A stretch of 44,914 bases of DNA from Streptomyces glaucescens (GTDB taxonomy: Bacteria > Actinomycetota > Actinomycetes > Streptomycetales > Streptomycetaceae): assembly GCF_002154375.1 (NCBI RefSeq), contig NZ_MUND01000129.1, forward strand, positions 1-44,914, read 5' to 3'. Position numbers and translations under genes: made by a program. Under the pieces are notes generated by a model that had not been told where the DNA came from, ran no database searches, and was given only the letters and a program-made list of their open reading frames with translations. Shown here piece by piece: positions 8,495 through 17,581 of this stretch (its first letter is position 1; the number at the start of each line of letters is the position of its first letter).

Positions 8495-10076
8495 GCACCA
8501 GACCCTGGCCCTCCTGCTGTTCAGCGTCTTCGTCGCCGTGACACTGGCGATCACGAGCTGGGTGAGCCGCGACCGGCACGGCTCGGCGGTGGAGTTCTAC
8601 GCGGGCGGACGCCTCTTCTCGCCGATGGAGAACGGTTTTGCCATCGCCGGTGACTACATGTCGGCCGCATCCTTCCTCGGCATCTCCGGCCTCATCGCGC
8701 TCTTCGGGTACGACGGGCTGCTGTACTCGGTGGGCTTCCTGGTGGCCTGGCTGGTGGTGCTCTTCCTGGTCGCCGAACTGGTCCGCAACTGCGGGCGGTT
8801 CACCCTCGCCGACGTGGTCGCCGCGCGGATGCGGGAACGGCCGGTGCGGATCGCGGCGGGAACTTCCTCGGTGACCGTGTCCGTTCTGTACCTGGTGGCG
8901 CAGATGGTGGGGGCGGGCAGCCTGGTCGCGCTGCTGCTGGGCGGGACGAGCGCAGCCGCGCAGACCTGGACGGTGATCGGCGTCGGCGCGCTGATGGTCG
9001 TCTATGTGTCGTGGGGAGGGATGCGGGCCACCACCTGGATCCAGATCGTGAAGGCGGTCCTGCTGATGGGCGGGGCGATCACGCTGACCGCGCTCGTGCT
9101 GGTGCGGTTCCACGGCGACGTCGACCAGCTGCTGCGCACCGCGGCGGACCGCAGCGGCCACGGCACGGCGTTCCTGGCGCCCGGCCTGAAGTACGGCGGG
9201 GACTGGACCGCCCGCTTCGACTTCATCAGCCTCGGGCTCGCCCTGGTGCTGGGCACGGCCGGGCTGCCGCACATCCTGTCCCGGTTCTACACCGTGCCCA
9301 CGGCCCGCGCGGCGCGGCGTTCGGTCGTCTGGTCGATCGGACTCATCGGCGGCTTCTACCTGATGACGATCGTCCTCGGCTTCGGCGCGGCCGCGATCGT
9401 GGGCCCGCAGGCCGTGCGCGCGTCGAACGCGGCCGGGAACACGGCGGTCCCGCTGCTGGCGCTCGACCTGGGCGGCGGAGCGGACTCCACCGGCGGAACG
9501 GTTCTCTTCGCGGTCGTCGCCGCGGTCGCCTTCGCCACCATCCTCGCGGTGATCGCCGGAGTCACCCTCGCCTCCTCGGCGTCCGTGGCCCACGACCTGT
9601 ACGCCTCGCTGCGCAGCAGGCGCGCGAAGCCCCGCAGCGAGGTGGCCGTGGCGAGGGTGGCGGCGTTCGGCACCGGCGTCGTCGCGATCGCCCTCGGGCT
9701 GCTCGCCCGGGACCTCAATGTCGCCTTCCTGGTGGGCCTGGCCTTCGCCGTCGCCGCGTCCGCGAACCTGCCGGTGCTGCTCTATGCGCTGTTCTGGCGG
9801 CGCTTCACCACCCGGGGCGCGGTCTGGGCCGTCTACGGCGGCCTGGTGCCTGCGGTGGCGCTGGTGCTGCTGTCACCCGTGGTCTCGGGCAGCCCCGACG
9901 CGCTCTTCCCGCACGCCGACTTCCAGTTCTTCCCGCTGCAGAACCCGGGCCTCGTCTCCATCCCGCTGGGCTTCCTCGCCGGCTGGCTCGGCACCGTCAC
10001 CTCGGCGGAGCCGCCGGACGCGGCCAAGCACGCGGAGACGGAGGTGCGGTCGCTGACGGGGGCGGGCGCGGCGTGA
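8484..10076 (+). CDS. Solute:sodium symporter, acetate/monocarboxylate type (ActP/MctC-like)
   Basis: A 530-residue integral membrane transporter of the SSS family with about 13 transmembrane segments. The family signature is visible near 29-70 (RHGSAVEFYAGGRLF followed by NGFAIAGDYMSAASFLGISG) and again in the mid-protein GTAGLPHILSRFYTVPTARAAR segment, both typical of the ActP acetate permease branch. The GTG start lies inside the 3' end of the DUF485 gene, the usual paired arrangement. A CitA/DcuS-type sensor kinase and response regulator end just downstream on the other strand, which suggests that a carboxylate is the substrate and the signal. Acetate, pyruvate or propionate cannot be told apart by sequence. 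Confidence 0.85.
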   Translation: MAGEHQTLALLLFSVFVAVTLAITSWVSRDRHGSAVEFYAGGRLFSPMENGFAIAGDYMSAASFLGISGLIALFGYDGLLYSVGFLVAWLVVLFLVAELVRNCGRFTLADVVAARMRERPVRIAAGTSSVTVSVLYLVAQMVGAGSLVALLLGGTSAAAQTWTVIGVGALMVVYVSWGGMRATTWIQIVKAVLLMGGAITLTALVLVRFHGDVDQLLRTAADRSGHGTAFLAPGLKYGGDWTARFDFISLGLALVLGTAGLPHILSRFYTVPTARAARRSVVWSIGLIGGFYLMTIVLGFGAAAIVGPQAVRASNAAGNTAVPLLALDLGGGADSTGGTVLFAVVAAVAFATILAVIAGVTLASSASVAHDLYASLRSRRAKPRSEVAVARVAAFGTGVVAIALGLLARDLNVAFLVGLAFAVAASANLPVLLYALFWRRFTTRGAVWAVYGGLVPAVALVLLSPVVSGSPDALFPHADFQFFPLQNPGLVSIPLGFLAGWLGTVTSAEPPDAAKHAETEVRSLTGAGAA

Positions 10077-10159
10077 CGGGGGCGCGCGGCGTGAGAGGGC
10101 GCGCGTCGTGCGTGACGGGGACAGGCGCGGATGACGTCGGCCGAGGCCCTGCCGAGAGG

Positions 10160-10217
10160 ACGGCGGGCCCTGTCGGGACGACGGCGGGCCCTGTCGAGAC
10201 GACGGCGGGCCCTGTCC
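10160..10217. repeat. 21-bp tandem repeat, 2.8 copies
   Basis: The unit ACGGCGGGCCCTGTCG(G/A)GACG starts at 10160, 10181 and 10202; the third copy is cut after 16 bases. The units differ at one position. It lies in the 187-base gap between two convergent genes. Confidence 0.85.
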
Positions 10218-10228
10218 GTATCCAAGGG

Positions 10229-10263
10229 GGCACGGCCCTTCCCCCGCCCCACGGGGCCGTGCC
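10229..10263. terminator. Hairpin between convergent symporter and response-regulator genes
   Basis: GGCACGGCCC (10229-10238) pairs with GGGCCGTGCC (10254-10263) over a 15-base loop and abuts the response regulator's stop codon. Confidence 0.65.
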
Positions 10264-10944
10264 TCAGGCGCGGGTCGCCCACACGTAACGGTGTTCCGGG
10301 CGGCCCGCGTCGCCGTACTTCAGGGTCAGCGTGGCCCGTCCCGTGCGCTCCAGGAGCTTCAGATAGCGCTGGGCGGTCTGCCGGCTCACCCCGGTGCGCT
10401 CGGCGATCTCCTGGGCCGACAGCGGTCCCTCGGCGTTCATCAGGCACTGCCGCACCAGCTCGGCCGTGGTGGGGGAGTGCCCCTTGGGCAGATCCGGCTC
10501 CGACGGCGCGGACAGCGCCCCGAAGATGCGGTCGACCTCCGCCTGCTCCGCCTCGCCGCCGCCGTCGAGGGTGCGGCGCAGCTGCGCGTACGCCTCCAGC
10601 TTGGCGCGCAGCCCCGCGAAGGCGAACGGCTTGACCAGGTACTGCAGCGCGCCGTGCCGCATCGCCGCCTGCACCGTCGCGACGTCCCGGGCCGCCGTCA
10701 CCATGATCACGTCGGTCTGGTGGCCGCGCCGGCGCATCTCCTGCACCACCGCGAGCCCCGTCCCGTCGGGCAGATAGTGGTCCAGGAGGACCAGATCCAC
10801 GTGCGGCAGCGTCTCCAGCAGCCGCAGCGCCTCCGCGGCCTGGTGCGCCTCCCCGGCGACGTGGAAGCCCGGCACCTTCTCGACGTACGCGGCGTTCACC
10901 CGCGCGACCCTGGTGTCGTCGTCCACGACCAGGACCTCGATCAT
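10264..10944 (-). CDS. Response regulator, CitB/DctR family
   Basis: A 226-residue transcription regulator of the CitB class that pairs with CitA/DcuS-type kinases. The receiver domain (1-120) has acidic Asp8-Asp9-Asp10, the phospho-acceptor Asp55 (LVLLDHYLPDG) and the conserved Lys in YLVKPF near 106. After a linker there is a C-terminal helix-turn-helix near 165-210 (GPLSAQEIAERTGVSRQTAQ), as in DctR/DpiA relatives. The ATG overlaps the kinase stop codon as ATGA, with GAGGAGGAGACGCG before it, so the two are translationally coupled. Likely targets are genes for uptake of C2-C4 or tricarboxylic acids; the convergent symporter is an obvious candidate. Confidence 0.88.
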   Translation of the reverse strand: MIEVLVVDDDTRVARVNAAYVEKVPGFHVAGEAHQAAEALRLLETLPHVDLVLLDHYLPDGTGLAVVQEMRRRGHQTDVIMVTAARDVATVQAAMRHGALQYLVKPFAFAGLRAKLEAYAQLRRTLDGGGEAEQAEVDRIFGALSAPSEPDLPKGHSPTTAELVRQCLMNAEGPLSAQEIAERTGVSRQTAQRYLKLLERTGRATLTLKYGDAGRPEHRYVWATRA

Positions 10945-12719
10945 CGCGTCTCCTCCTCGGCGGACCGCGCGGCGGACGGCACGGCGCGGACGGACTGCGA
11001 GCCCGGGACGGGCTCTGCGCCCGGTACGGACCCGGCGGTCCGCGCGCCCGACACGGACCCGGCGGTCCGCGCGCCCCGCGCGCTCACCGCGGGCCGCGGC
11101 CCCGGCTCGGGGAGTGCCTCGGGCAGGACCACGGTGAACTCCGCGCCCCCGCCGGGCGCCTCGCCCACCGCCACCGTGCCGCCCTGCCGCTCCGCCAGCC
11201 GTCGCACCAGGGACAGCCCGATGCCGCGCCCGCGGTGGGCGGGCGGCTCCTTCGTCGACCACCCCTCGGTGAAGACGACCTCGCGCCGTTCCTCGGGGAT
11301 GCCGGGCCCGGTGTCGCGCACCGCTAGCACGGCGGTGCGGCCCTCGGCCTGCAACTCGACCTCCACGCGCGCGTGCGGTGTGCCGGCGACGGCGTCCAGC
11401 GCGTTGTCGACCAGGTTGCCGACGATGGTGACCAGACCCCGCGCGTCGATCAGCCGGTCCGGCAGGCCGGTGCGGCCGGAGAGCCGCAGCGCCACCCCGC
11501 GTTCGGCCGCGACGGTCGCCTTGCCGACCAGCAGGGCGGCCAGCAGCGGGTCCCGGATCCGCTCGGTGATCTGTTCCGCCGTGGCCCGGTGATCGCCGAC
11601 CACCTCGCCGACGAACTCCACGGCGTCGTCGTACATCTCCAGTTCGAGCAGCCCCAGCAGGGTGTGCATCCGGTTGGCGTGCTCGTGGTCCTGGGCGCGC
11701 AGGGCGTCGATCAGGCCGCGCGTGGAGTCCAGTTCCCGCCCCAGCTGCTCCAGCTCGGTGCGGTCGCGCAGGGTGGCCACCGCCCCTCCGTCGTCGGTGG
11801 GCATCCGGTTGGCGACCAGCACCCGCTGCCCGCGCACGGTGAGCAGATCGGTGCCCGTGACCCGGCCGGCCAGCACGTCGGCCGTACGTCCCCCGCCCAG
11901 CGCCTCGTCCAGGGAGCGGCCCACGGCCTCGTCCCCGATGCCGAGCAGGCGCCGCGCCTCGTCGTTCAGCAGGCGGATCCGGCCCGCGCGGTCCAGGGCC
12001 ACCACGCCCTCCCGGATGCCGTGCAGCATCGCCTCCCGCTCCGCCAGCAGGGCCGCGATGTCGGAGAAGGCCAGATCCCGGGTCTGCCGCTGGACCCGGC
12101 GGGCGATCAGCCACGCGGCGAGCGCGCCGACGGCCAGGGCGCCGCCGGCGTACGCCAGCAGCTCCGGGATCGCATGGACGAGCCGCGCGCGGACACTGTC
12201 GTACGCGATGCCGACCGACACCGCCCCGACGATCGCTCCCTCGCCGTCGCGCAACGGGACCTTGCCGCGCGCGGAGCGGCCCAGCGTGCCCTCGTCGATC
12301 TCCATGACCTCCCGGCCGGCGAGCGCCTCGCTGGGGTCGGTGGAGACGTGCCGGCCGATCTCCTCCGGCTCGGTGTGCGACCAGCGCACGCCGCGGGTGT
12401 CCATGACCACGATGTACTCGGCCCGGGTGGCCTTGCGGATCCGCTCCGCCTCCCGCTGGACGGGCCCGTCGGGCGCCGGCGGCGTGGCGCGGACGGCGTC
12501 GGCGAGCCGCGGCTGGGCGGCGGTGGTCTGCGCGATCGCCAGCGCCCGGCGCATCGCCTGGTCGTCGAGCTGATCGCTGAGCGGTGCGAGGAACAGCCCG
12601 GTCGCGAGCACCGCGACTCCCGCGGCGATCGCCACCTGCATCAGCAGCACCTGCGAGAACACCCGGCGCGGCAGGCCGAGACGCAGACGGCGGGCGGGGT
12701 GCGTGGGGCTCATACCCAT
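10941..12719 (-). CDS. Sensor histidine kinase, CitA/DcuS family
   Basis: A membrane kinase sensing extracellular carboxylates in this family. The 592 residues show TM1 near 22-48, a periplasmic-type (extracytoplasmic) Cache/PAS sensor at about 50-180 with the family segment GVRWSHTEPEEIGRHV, TM2 near 185-208, a cytoplasmic PAS near 225-330, a SpoB-type dimerization helix with the phospho-accepting His in QDHEHANRMHTLLGLLELEM, and a HATPase domain with NLVDNALDA, DTGPGI and GRGIGLSLV. The last ~55 residues are a low-complexity tail with two tandem GARTAGSV(S/P) nonapeptides. Start: ATG 12719, or ATG 12713 two codons later; neither has a clear ribosome binding site. ATGA overlap with its response regulator. 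Confidence 0.9.
   Translation of the reverse strand: MGMSPTHPARRLRLGLPRRVFSQVLLMQVAIAAGVAVLATGLFLAPLSDQLDDQAMRRALAIAQTTAAQPRLADAVRATPPAPDGPVQREAERIRKATRAEYIVVMDTRGVRWSHTEPEEIGRHVSTDPSEALAGREVMEIDEGTLGRSARGKVPLRDGEGAIVGAVSVGIAYDSVRARLVHAIPELLAYAGGALAVGALAAWLIARRVQRQTRDLAFSDIAALLAEREAMLHGIREGVVALDRAGRIRLLNDEARRLLGIGDEAVGRSLDEALGGGRTADVLAGRVTGTDLLTVRGQRVLVANRMPTDDGGAVATLRDRTELEQLGRELDSTRGLIDALRAQDHEHANRMHTLLGLLELEMYDDAVEFVGEVVGDHRATAEQITERIRDPLLAALLVGKATVAAERGVALRLSGRTGLPDRLIDARGLVTIVGNLVDNALDAVAGTPHARVEVELQAEGRTAVLAVRDTGPGIPEERREVVFTEGWSTKEPPAHRGRGIGLSLVRRLAERQGGTVAVGEAPGGGAEFTVVLPEALPEPGPRPAVSARGARTAGSVSGARTAGSVPGAEPVPGSQSVRAVPSAARSAEEETR
11026..11079. repeat. 27-bp tandem duplication in the kinase gene 3' end
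   Basis: Two adjacent copies with a 27-base period (11026 and 11053) encode the nonapeptides GARTAGSVS and GARTAGSVP in the kinase tail. The reading frame is kept. Confidence 0.75.
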
Positions 12720-12819
12720 GACGGTACGTGGCGGGGGCGCCCGCGCCGAAGCGCGGGGGCTCGCGCGTACCCACGGCCGCCCCCCGGCGCGCCTGTCTCC
12801 CGCACGCCGGGCGGACGGG

Positions 12820-13779
12820 TCAGCTCGCGAGGGCCGCCGGGGTCAGTTCGCGGACCGCCACGACGTCCATCCGCGCGGGGGCGCCCAGGACCGAGGTGCC
12901 GCAGCTCTCCGGCCGTGGCGGCTCCGACGCCCCCTGGGCGACGAGGACGCGCCAGCAGCGGCCGTCGGTGTGGGCGACGGTCACCTCCCAGCGCGGGGCC
13001 GCGCCGGCCGCCCGTACGGAGTTCTCGGTGCGCACGACGCTCAGCACGCCCGCCGCGTACTCCCGGACCGCCCGCCGCACCGCCAGCTCGGCCGCCTGGC
13101 CGGGCCGTTCCCAGGCGGAGCTGCCCCGGCACCCGTCGACCACGATCCGGCCCTCCTGGACGGCGTGCAGGACCTCCTTGACGCCGTGGGCCTCGGCCCG
13201 GCCGTAGGCGTAGCCGTACGGCAGGACGAGCAGCGTCGGCGAGAAGCGGTGACCGCCGAGATGGGTGACCTCCCAGACGCCCTCCACGCCGGACGCGGCC
13301 AGCTCGGCGGCGAGCGGGCGGCCCAGCAGGGCGCAGCAGCGGTCGCGCTTGCCGTTGGTGCACACCAGGGCGAGGGGGGCGCCGGTGTGGGGGCCGCCCT
13401 GGAGGGCGGTGTCGAAGGTGCGGTGGTCGCCCCGGCCCAGGGCGGCGAGATCCAGGTCGAGCAGCCGGCGGGGGTCGTCGGTGGTGGCGGTGCGCACCCA
13501 GGTGCCGCCGGGCACGGTGTGGGCGGCGTAGATCCGGCGGACGGCGGGTGTGCGGCAGTCCGCGTGGCGGCCGGGGCGGCGGATGAGCGCGATGCGTACG
13601 CCGGTGCCCTTCGCGGCGGCATCGAGGGCGCGGCCCAGCGCGGGATCCAGGTGGCTCGAGGTGAGCGCCCTGGCGCCCCACGGGCCGGGCTGCTCCACCA
13701 GGAGCCAGGTCCTGGCGGTGGCCGCGGTTCCGGAAATGGGCTCGTCGAGGCTCCGGGAGACGGTCGCACACGTACTCAC
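12820..13779 (-). CDS. Sucrase/ferredoxin-like (Suc_Fer) iron-sulfur protein
   Basis: A 319-residue protein of the Suc_Fer-like family, thioredoxin-fold ferredoxin relatives that bind [2Fe-2S]. Candidate ligands and family motifs are visible: DCRTP near 96, CTNGKRDRCCALLGRP near 157-172, and THLGGHRFSPTLLVLPYG near 190-207, plus a late DGCRGSSAWE. The GTG start at 13779 is immediately adjacent to an iron box (13780-13798), so transcription is probably iron-repressed and the mRNA leaderless. In related actinobacteria such proteins accompany siderophore and iron acquisition, where they may act in electron transfer; the exact reaction is unknown. No siderophore genes are beside it here. Confidence 0.8.
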   Translation of the reverse strand: MSTCATVSRSLDEPISGTAATARTWLLVEQPGPWGARALTSSHLDPALGRALDAAAKGTGVRIALIRRPGRHADCRTPAVRRIYAAHTVPGGTWVRTATTDDPRRLLDLDLAALGRGDHRTFDTALQGGPHTGAPLALVCTNGKRDRCCALLGRPLAAELAASGVEGVWEVTHLGGHRFSPTLLVLPYGYAYGRAEAHGVKEVLHAVQEGRIVVDGCRGSSAWERPGQAAELAVRRAVREYAAGVLSVVRTENSVRAAGAAPRWEVTVAHTDGRCWRVLVAQGASEPPRPESCGTSVLGAPARMDVVAVRELTPAALAS

Positions 13780-13798
13780 ACAGGTGAGCCTAACCTGA
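13780..13798. promoter_or_regulatory. Iron box (DmdR1/IdeR-type operator)
   Basis: The 19-mer matches 15 positions of the actinobacterial iron box TTAGGTTAGSCTAACCTAA, with AGGT, GCCTAACCT and the spacing intact. It touches the GTG start of the Suc_Fer gene. On that strand TAGGCT inside it can serve as a -10, seven bases before the GTG. Confidence 0.8.
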
Positions 13799-13961
13799 CT
13801 TGGTCATCACATGCCTCCGGTTGCTCGGTTGTCCTGCTCCGAGCGGGTATGAGGAGTCCGGTACGGCCCTGCCGACTGCTCGTATTCTGAGCGCCGCAGG
13901 CAGTTTCCGATGTGCGCCGGTCACGGTCCGGCGCACACACCGCTGGGAGAGAGGTCGCACG

Positions 13962-15128
13962 TTGGGGCAGAGCCCGAGGCCACACCAGATCCCGGTCGTC
14001 GTCCTCGCCGGATTCCTGGGCTCCGGCAAGACGACCCTCCTCAACCACCTGCTCCACCGCAGCGGGGGCAGCCGGATCGGCGCCGTGGTGAACGACTTCG
14101 GCGCGATCGAGATCGACGCCATGGCGGTGGCCGGCGCGCTCGGCGACTCCACCGTCTCGCTCGGCAACGGATGCCTGTGCTGCGCCGTCGACGCCGGCGA
14201 GCTGGACCTCTACCTCGACCGGCTCGCCCGGCCCGAGACCGGCATCGACGTCATCGTGATCGAGGCCAGCGGGCTCGCCGAGCCGCAGGAGCTGGTCCGT
14301 ATGGTCCTCGCGAGCGAGAACCCGCGCGTGGTCTACGGCGGGCTCGTCGAGGTCGTCGACGCCGCCGAGTTCGATGCCACGCGCGCGAAGCATCCCGAGA
14401 TCGACCGGCACCTCGCCCTCGCCGACCTCGTGGTGGTCAACAAACTGGACCGGGCCACGGACGCCGAGCGCGTCCTTCGCCAGGTCCGCTCCCGCACCGA
14501 CCGGGCCGCCGTCGTTCCCGCCACCTACGGCCGGATCGACCCCGAGTTCCTGTTCGACTGCCGGCCGAGCGAGGAGCGCATCGGACAGCTGTCGTTCGAC
14601 GACCTGCACGACGACGCCCACGACACCCACGGCCCGGACGGCGAGGCCCACGGCCACGCCGGGCATCTGCACACCGGCTACGACAGCCTGTCCTTCGTCT
14701 CCGACGTCCCGCTCGACCCCCGGCGGCTGATGCGGTTCCTCGACAGCCGTCCCGAGGGGCTCTACCGGATCAAGGGGTACGTCGACTTCGGTGCCCACGA
14801 CCCCCGCAACCGCTACGCCGTCCACGCCGTCGGGCGGTTCCTGCGGTTCTACCCGGAGCCCTGGGCACCCGGCGCCGGACGGCTCACCCAGCTGGTGCTG
14901 ATCGGCTCCGGCATCGACGCCCCACTCCTCGGCAAGGAACTGGAGGCGTGCCGGAGCGACGCCCCGCACACCGCCGACGAGCACGGCATGTGGGGCGTCC
15001 TGCGCTACGTCCAGGACCCGGACGAGCCGGACCCCGGGGCGGACGACGCGCCGGACCGGGACTCCGAGCCCCTGTACGACCCGGAGTCCGAGCCCTTGTA
15101 CGACCCGGAGTCCGCCTCGGAGGCCTAG
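13962..15128 (+). CDS. COG0523 (CobW/YjiA family) metal-trafficking GTPase
   Basis: A GTPase of the family that delivers metals, often zinc or cobalt. The TTG at 13962 was chosen because GGGAGAGAGG precedes it and because the P-loop then sits at the usual position; an upstream in-frame GTG at 13800 lacks a binding site. In the 388 residues, Walker [10 protein letters not shown] is at 17-25, the metal-binding CxCC motif (CLCC) at 71-74, EASGLAEP near 105, and the guanine-specificity NKLD near 160. A His/Asp-rich loop, with 8 His in [20 protein letters not shown], follows near 212-235, then the CobW C-terminal domain. The end carries an SEPLYDPE direct repeat. No Zur-type site is obvious upstream. 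The metal and client are unknown. The stop codon overlaps the parC stop on the other strand. Confidence 0.88.
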   Translation: MGQSPRPHQIPVVVLAGFLGSGKTTLLNHLLHRSGGSRIGAVVNDFGAIEIDAMAVAGALGDSTVSLGNGCLCCAVDAGELDLYLDRLARPETGIDVIVIEASGLAEPQELVRMVLASENPRVVYGGLVEVVDAAEFDATRAKHPEIDRHLALADLVVVNKLDRATDAERVLRQVRSRTDRAAVVPATYGRIDPEFLFDCRPSEERIGQLSFDDLHDDAHDTHGPDGEAHGHAGHLHTGYDSLSFVSDVPLDPRRLMRFLDSRPEGLYRIKGYVDFGAHDPRNRYAVHAVGRFLRFYPEPWAPGAGRLTQLVLIGSGIDAPLLGKELEACRSDAPHTADEHGMWGVLRYVQDPDEPDPGADDAPDRDSEPLYDPESEPLYDPESASEA

Positions 15129-17581
15129 ACCGGCCCGGCCACCGCCGCCACCGGCTTCGGCAGCGACACGCCCGAGCCGTCGCGGCGCGGGTCGATGTCG
15201 GGCAGCTCGGTCGGCAGGCCGTTCCGCTGCGCGGCCCGCGCCGGCGTCGCGCCCGCCCAGGCGAAGGCCAGGCAGTCCTCGCCCTTCAGGAACCGCTGGC
15301 AGCGCACCCCGCCGGTGGCGCGGCCCTTGCGCGGGAACTGGTCGAACGGGGTCACCTTGGCGGTCGTCTGGACCGAGTCGTCGAGCGTGCCGCGCGAGCC
15401 GGCGACGGTGAAGACGATCGCGTCCGCGGCCGGGTCCACCGCCGTGAACGAGATGACCTTGGCGCCGTCGGCGAGCTTGATGCCCGTCATACCGCCGGCG
15501 GGACGGCCCTGCGGGCGGACCTGCGCGGCCTGGTAGCGCAGCAGCTGGGCGTCGTCGGTGATGAAGACCAGGTCCTCCTCGCCGGTGCGCAGCTCCACCG
15601 CGCCGACGATCCGGTCGCCCTCCTTGAGGGTGATCACCTCCAGCTCGTCCTTGTTGGCCGGATAGTCCGGGACCACGCGCTTGACCACGCCCTGTTCCGT
15701 GCCGAGCGCCAGACCGGGCGAGGACTCGTCGAGGGTGGTCAGGCAGACCACCGTCTCGTCACCCTCCAGGGAGACGAACTCCGCGAGCGGCGCGCCGCCC
15801 GAGAGGGTGGGCGCCGTCGCCGTCTCCGGCAGCTGCGGCAGGTCGACGACGTTGATCCGCAGCAGCCGGCCGGCCGAGGTCACCGCGCCGACCTCGCCGC
15901 GGGCCGTGGCCGGCACCGCCGAGACGATCACGTCGTGCTTGGCGCGCTTGCCGCCCTCGTCCTCCGTGAACGGCTCGGCGTTGGCCGTGCGGGCCAGCAG
16001 ACCCGTCGAGGACAGCAGCACCCGGCACGGATCGTCCGCCACCTGCAGCGGCACCGTGGCGGCGGTGCTGCCCGCGGACTCCAGCAGGACCGTACGCCGC
16101 TCGGTGCCGAACTTCTTGGCCACCGCGGCCAGTTCCGAGGAGACCAGCTTGCGCAGCTCCGCGTCCGACTCCAGGATCCGGGTCAGCTCCTCGATCTCGG
16201 TGTTGAGCTTGTCCTTCTCCGCCTCCAGCTCGATCCGGTCGTACTTGGTGAGCCGGCGCAGCGGGGTGTCGAGGATGTACTGCGTCTGCACCTCGCTCAG
16301 CGAAAAGCGCTCGATCAGTCGCTCCTTGGCCTGCGCGCTGTTCTCGCTGGAGCGGATCAGCCGGATGACCTCGTCGATGTCGACCAGCGCGGTGAGCAGG
16401 CCCTCGACCAGGTGGAGCCGGTCGCGCCGCTTGCTGCGGCGGTGCTCCGAACGGCGCCGGACGACCTCGAAGCGGTGGTCGAGATAGACCTCCAGCAGCT
16501 CCTTCAGGCCCAGCGTCAGCGGCTGGCCGTCCACCAGGGCGACGTTGTTGATGCCGAAGGACTCCTCCATCGGCGTCAGCTTGTACAGCTGCTCCAGGAC
16601 CGCCTCCGGCACGAAGCCGTTCTTGATCTCGATGACCAGGCGCAGCCCGTGCTCACGGTCGGTGAGGTCCTTGACGTCGGCGATGCCCTGGAGCTTCTTG
16701 GAGCCGACCAGGTCCTTGATCTTGGCGATGACCTTCTCCGGGCCGACCGTGAAGGGCAGCTCGGTGACGATCAGGCCCTTGCGGCGGGCCGTGACGTTGT
16801 CGATGGTGACCGTGGCGCGCATCTTGAAGGTGCCGCGGCCAGTCTCGTACGCGTCGCGGATGCCGGACAGGCCGACGATCCGGCCGCCGGTGGGCAGGTC
16901 GGGGCCCGGCACGTGCCGCATCAGGGCGTCGAGATCGGCGTTCGGGTGCCGGATGAGGTGGCGGGCGGCCGCGATGACCTCGCCCAGGTTGTGCGGCGGC
17001 ATGTTGGTGGCCATGCCGACCGCGATGCCGGACGCGCCGTTCACCAGCAGGTTCGGGAAGGCGGCGGGCAGGGCGACCGGCTCCTGCTCCTGGCCGTCGT
17101 AGTTCGGGGCGAAGTCGACCGTGTCCTCGTCGATGGACTCGGTCATCAGGCCCGTGGCCGCGGCCATCCGGCACTCGGTGTACCGCATGGCGGCGGGCGG
17201 GTCGTCGTTGCCCAGCGAACCGAAGTTGCCGTGGCCGTCGACCAGCGGCAACCGCATCGAGAAGGGCTGGGCCATGCGGACCAGGGCGTCGTAGATCGAC
17301 GCGTCGCCGTGCGGGTGCAGCTTGCCCATGACCTCGCCGACCACGCGGGCGCACTTCACATAGCCGCGTTCGGGGCGCAGGCCCATCTCGTTCATCTGGT
17401 AGACGATGCGCCGGTGCACCGGCTTCAGGCCGTCGCGGGCGTCCGGCAGCGCTCGGGAGTAGATGACCGAGTACGCGTACTCGAGGAAGGAGCCCTGCAT
17501 CTCGTCGACGACGTCGATGTCGAGGATCCGCTCCTCGTACGAGTCGTCGGGCGGCGGGGTCTTCGTGCTGCGGCGGGCCAT
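15125..17581 (-). CDS. parC: DNA topoisomerase IV subunit A
   Basis: The DNA-cutting subunit that with ParE decatenates chromosomes. The 818-residue protein has the winged-helix/CAP region with catalytic Tyr134 in AMRYTECRM, the quinolone-pocket segment [17 protein letters not shown] (89-105; Ala94 at the GyrA Ser83 position), a tower and coiled-coil region (about 330-470), and a C-terminal beta-pinwheel from about 500 on. The start is ATG 17581 ([12 protein letters not shown]...), with AAGGAG ten bases upstream; a longer in-frame extension to 17866 is low-complexity, made of intergenic repeat, and is rejected. It is divergent from the M16 pair and tail-to-tail with the CobW-family gene. The stop codons interlock in CTAG, and no hairpin separates the two. 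Confidence 0.96.
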   Translation of the reverse strand: MARRSTKTPPPDDSYEERILDIDVVDEMQGSFLEYAYSVIYSRALPDARDGLKPVHRRIVYQMNEMGLRPERGYVKCARVVGEVMGKLHPHGDASIYDALVRMAQPFSMRLPLVDGHGNFGSLGNDDPPAAMRYTECRMAAATGLMTESIDEDTVDFAPNYDGQEQEPVALPAAFPNLLVNGASGIAVGMATNMPPHNLGEVIAAARHLIRHPNADLDALMRHVPGPDLPTGGRIVGLSGIRDAYETGRGTFKMRATVTIDNVTARRKGLIVTELPFTVGPEKVIAKIKDLVGSKKLQGIADVKDLTDREHGLRLVIEIKNGFVPEAVLEQLYKLTPMEESFGINNVALVDGQPLTLGLKELLEVYLDHRFEVVRRRSEHRRSKRRDRLHLVEGLLTALVDIDEVIRLIRSSENSAQAKERLIERFSLSEVQTQYILDTPLRRLTKYDRIELEAEKDKLNTEIEELTRILESDAELRKLVSSELAAVAKKFGTERRTVLLESAGSTAATVPLQVADDPCRVLLSSTGLLARTANAEPFTEDEGGKRAKHDVIVSAVPATARGEVGAVTSAGRLLRINVVDLPQLPETATAPTLSGGAPLAEFVSLEGDETVVCLTTLDESSPGLALGTEQGVVKRVVPDYPANKDELEVITLKEGDRIVGAVELRTGEEDLVFITDDAQLLRYQAAQVRPQGRPAGGMTGIKLADGAKVISFTAVDPAADAIVFTVAGSRGTLDDSVQTTAKVTPFDQFPRKGRATGGVRCQRFLKGEDCLAFAWAGATPARAAQRNGLPTELPDIDPRRDGSGVSLPKPVAAVAGPV

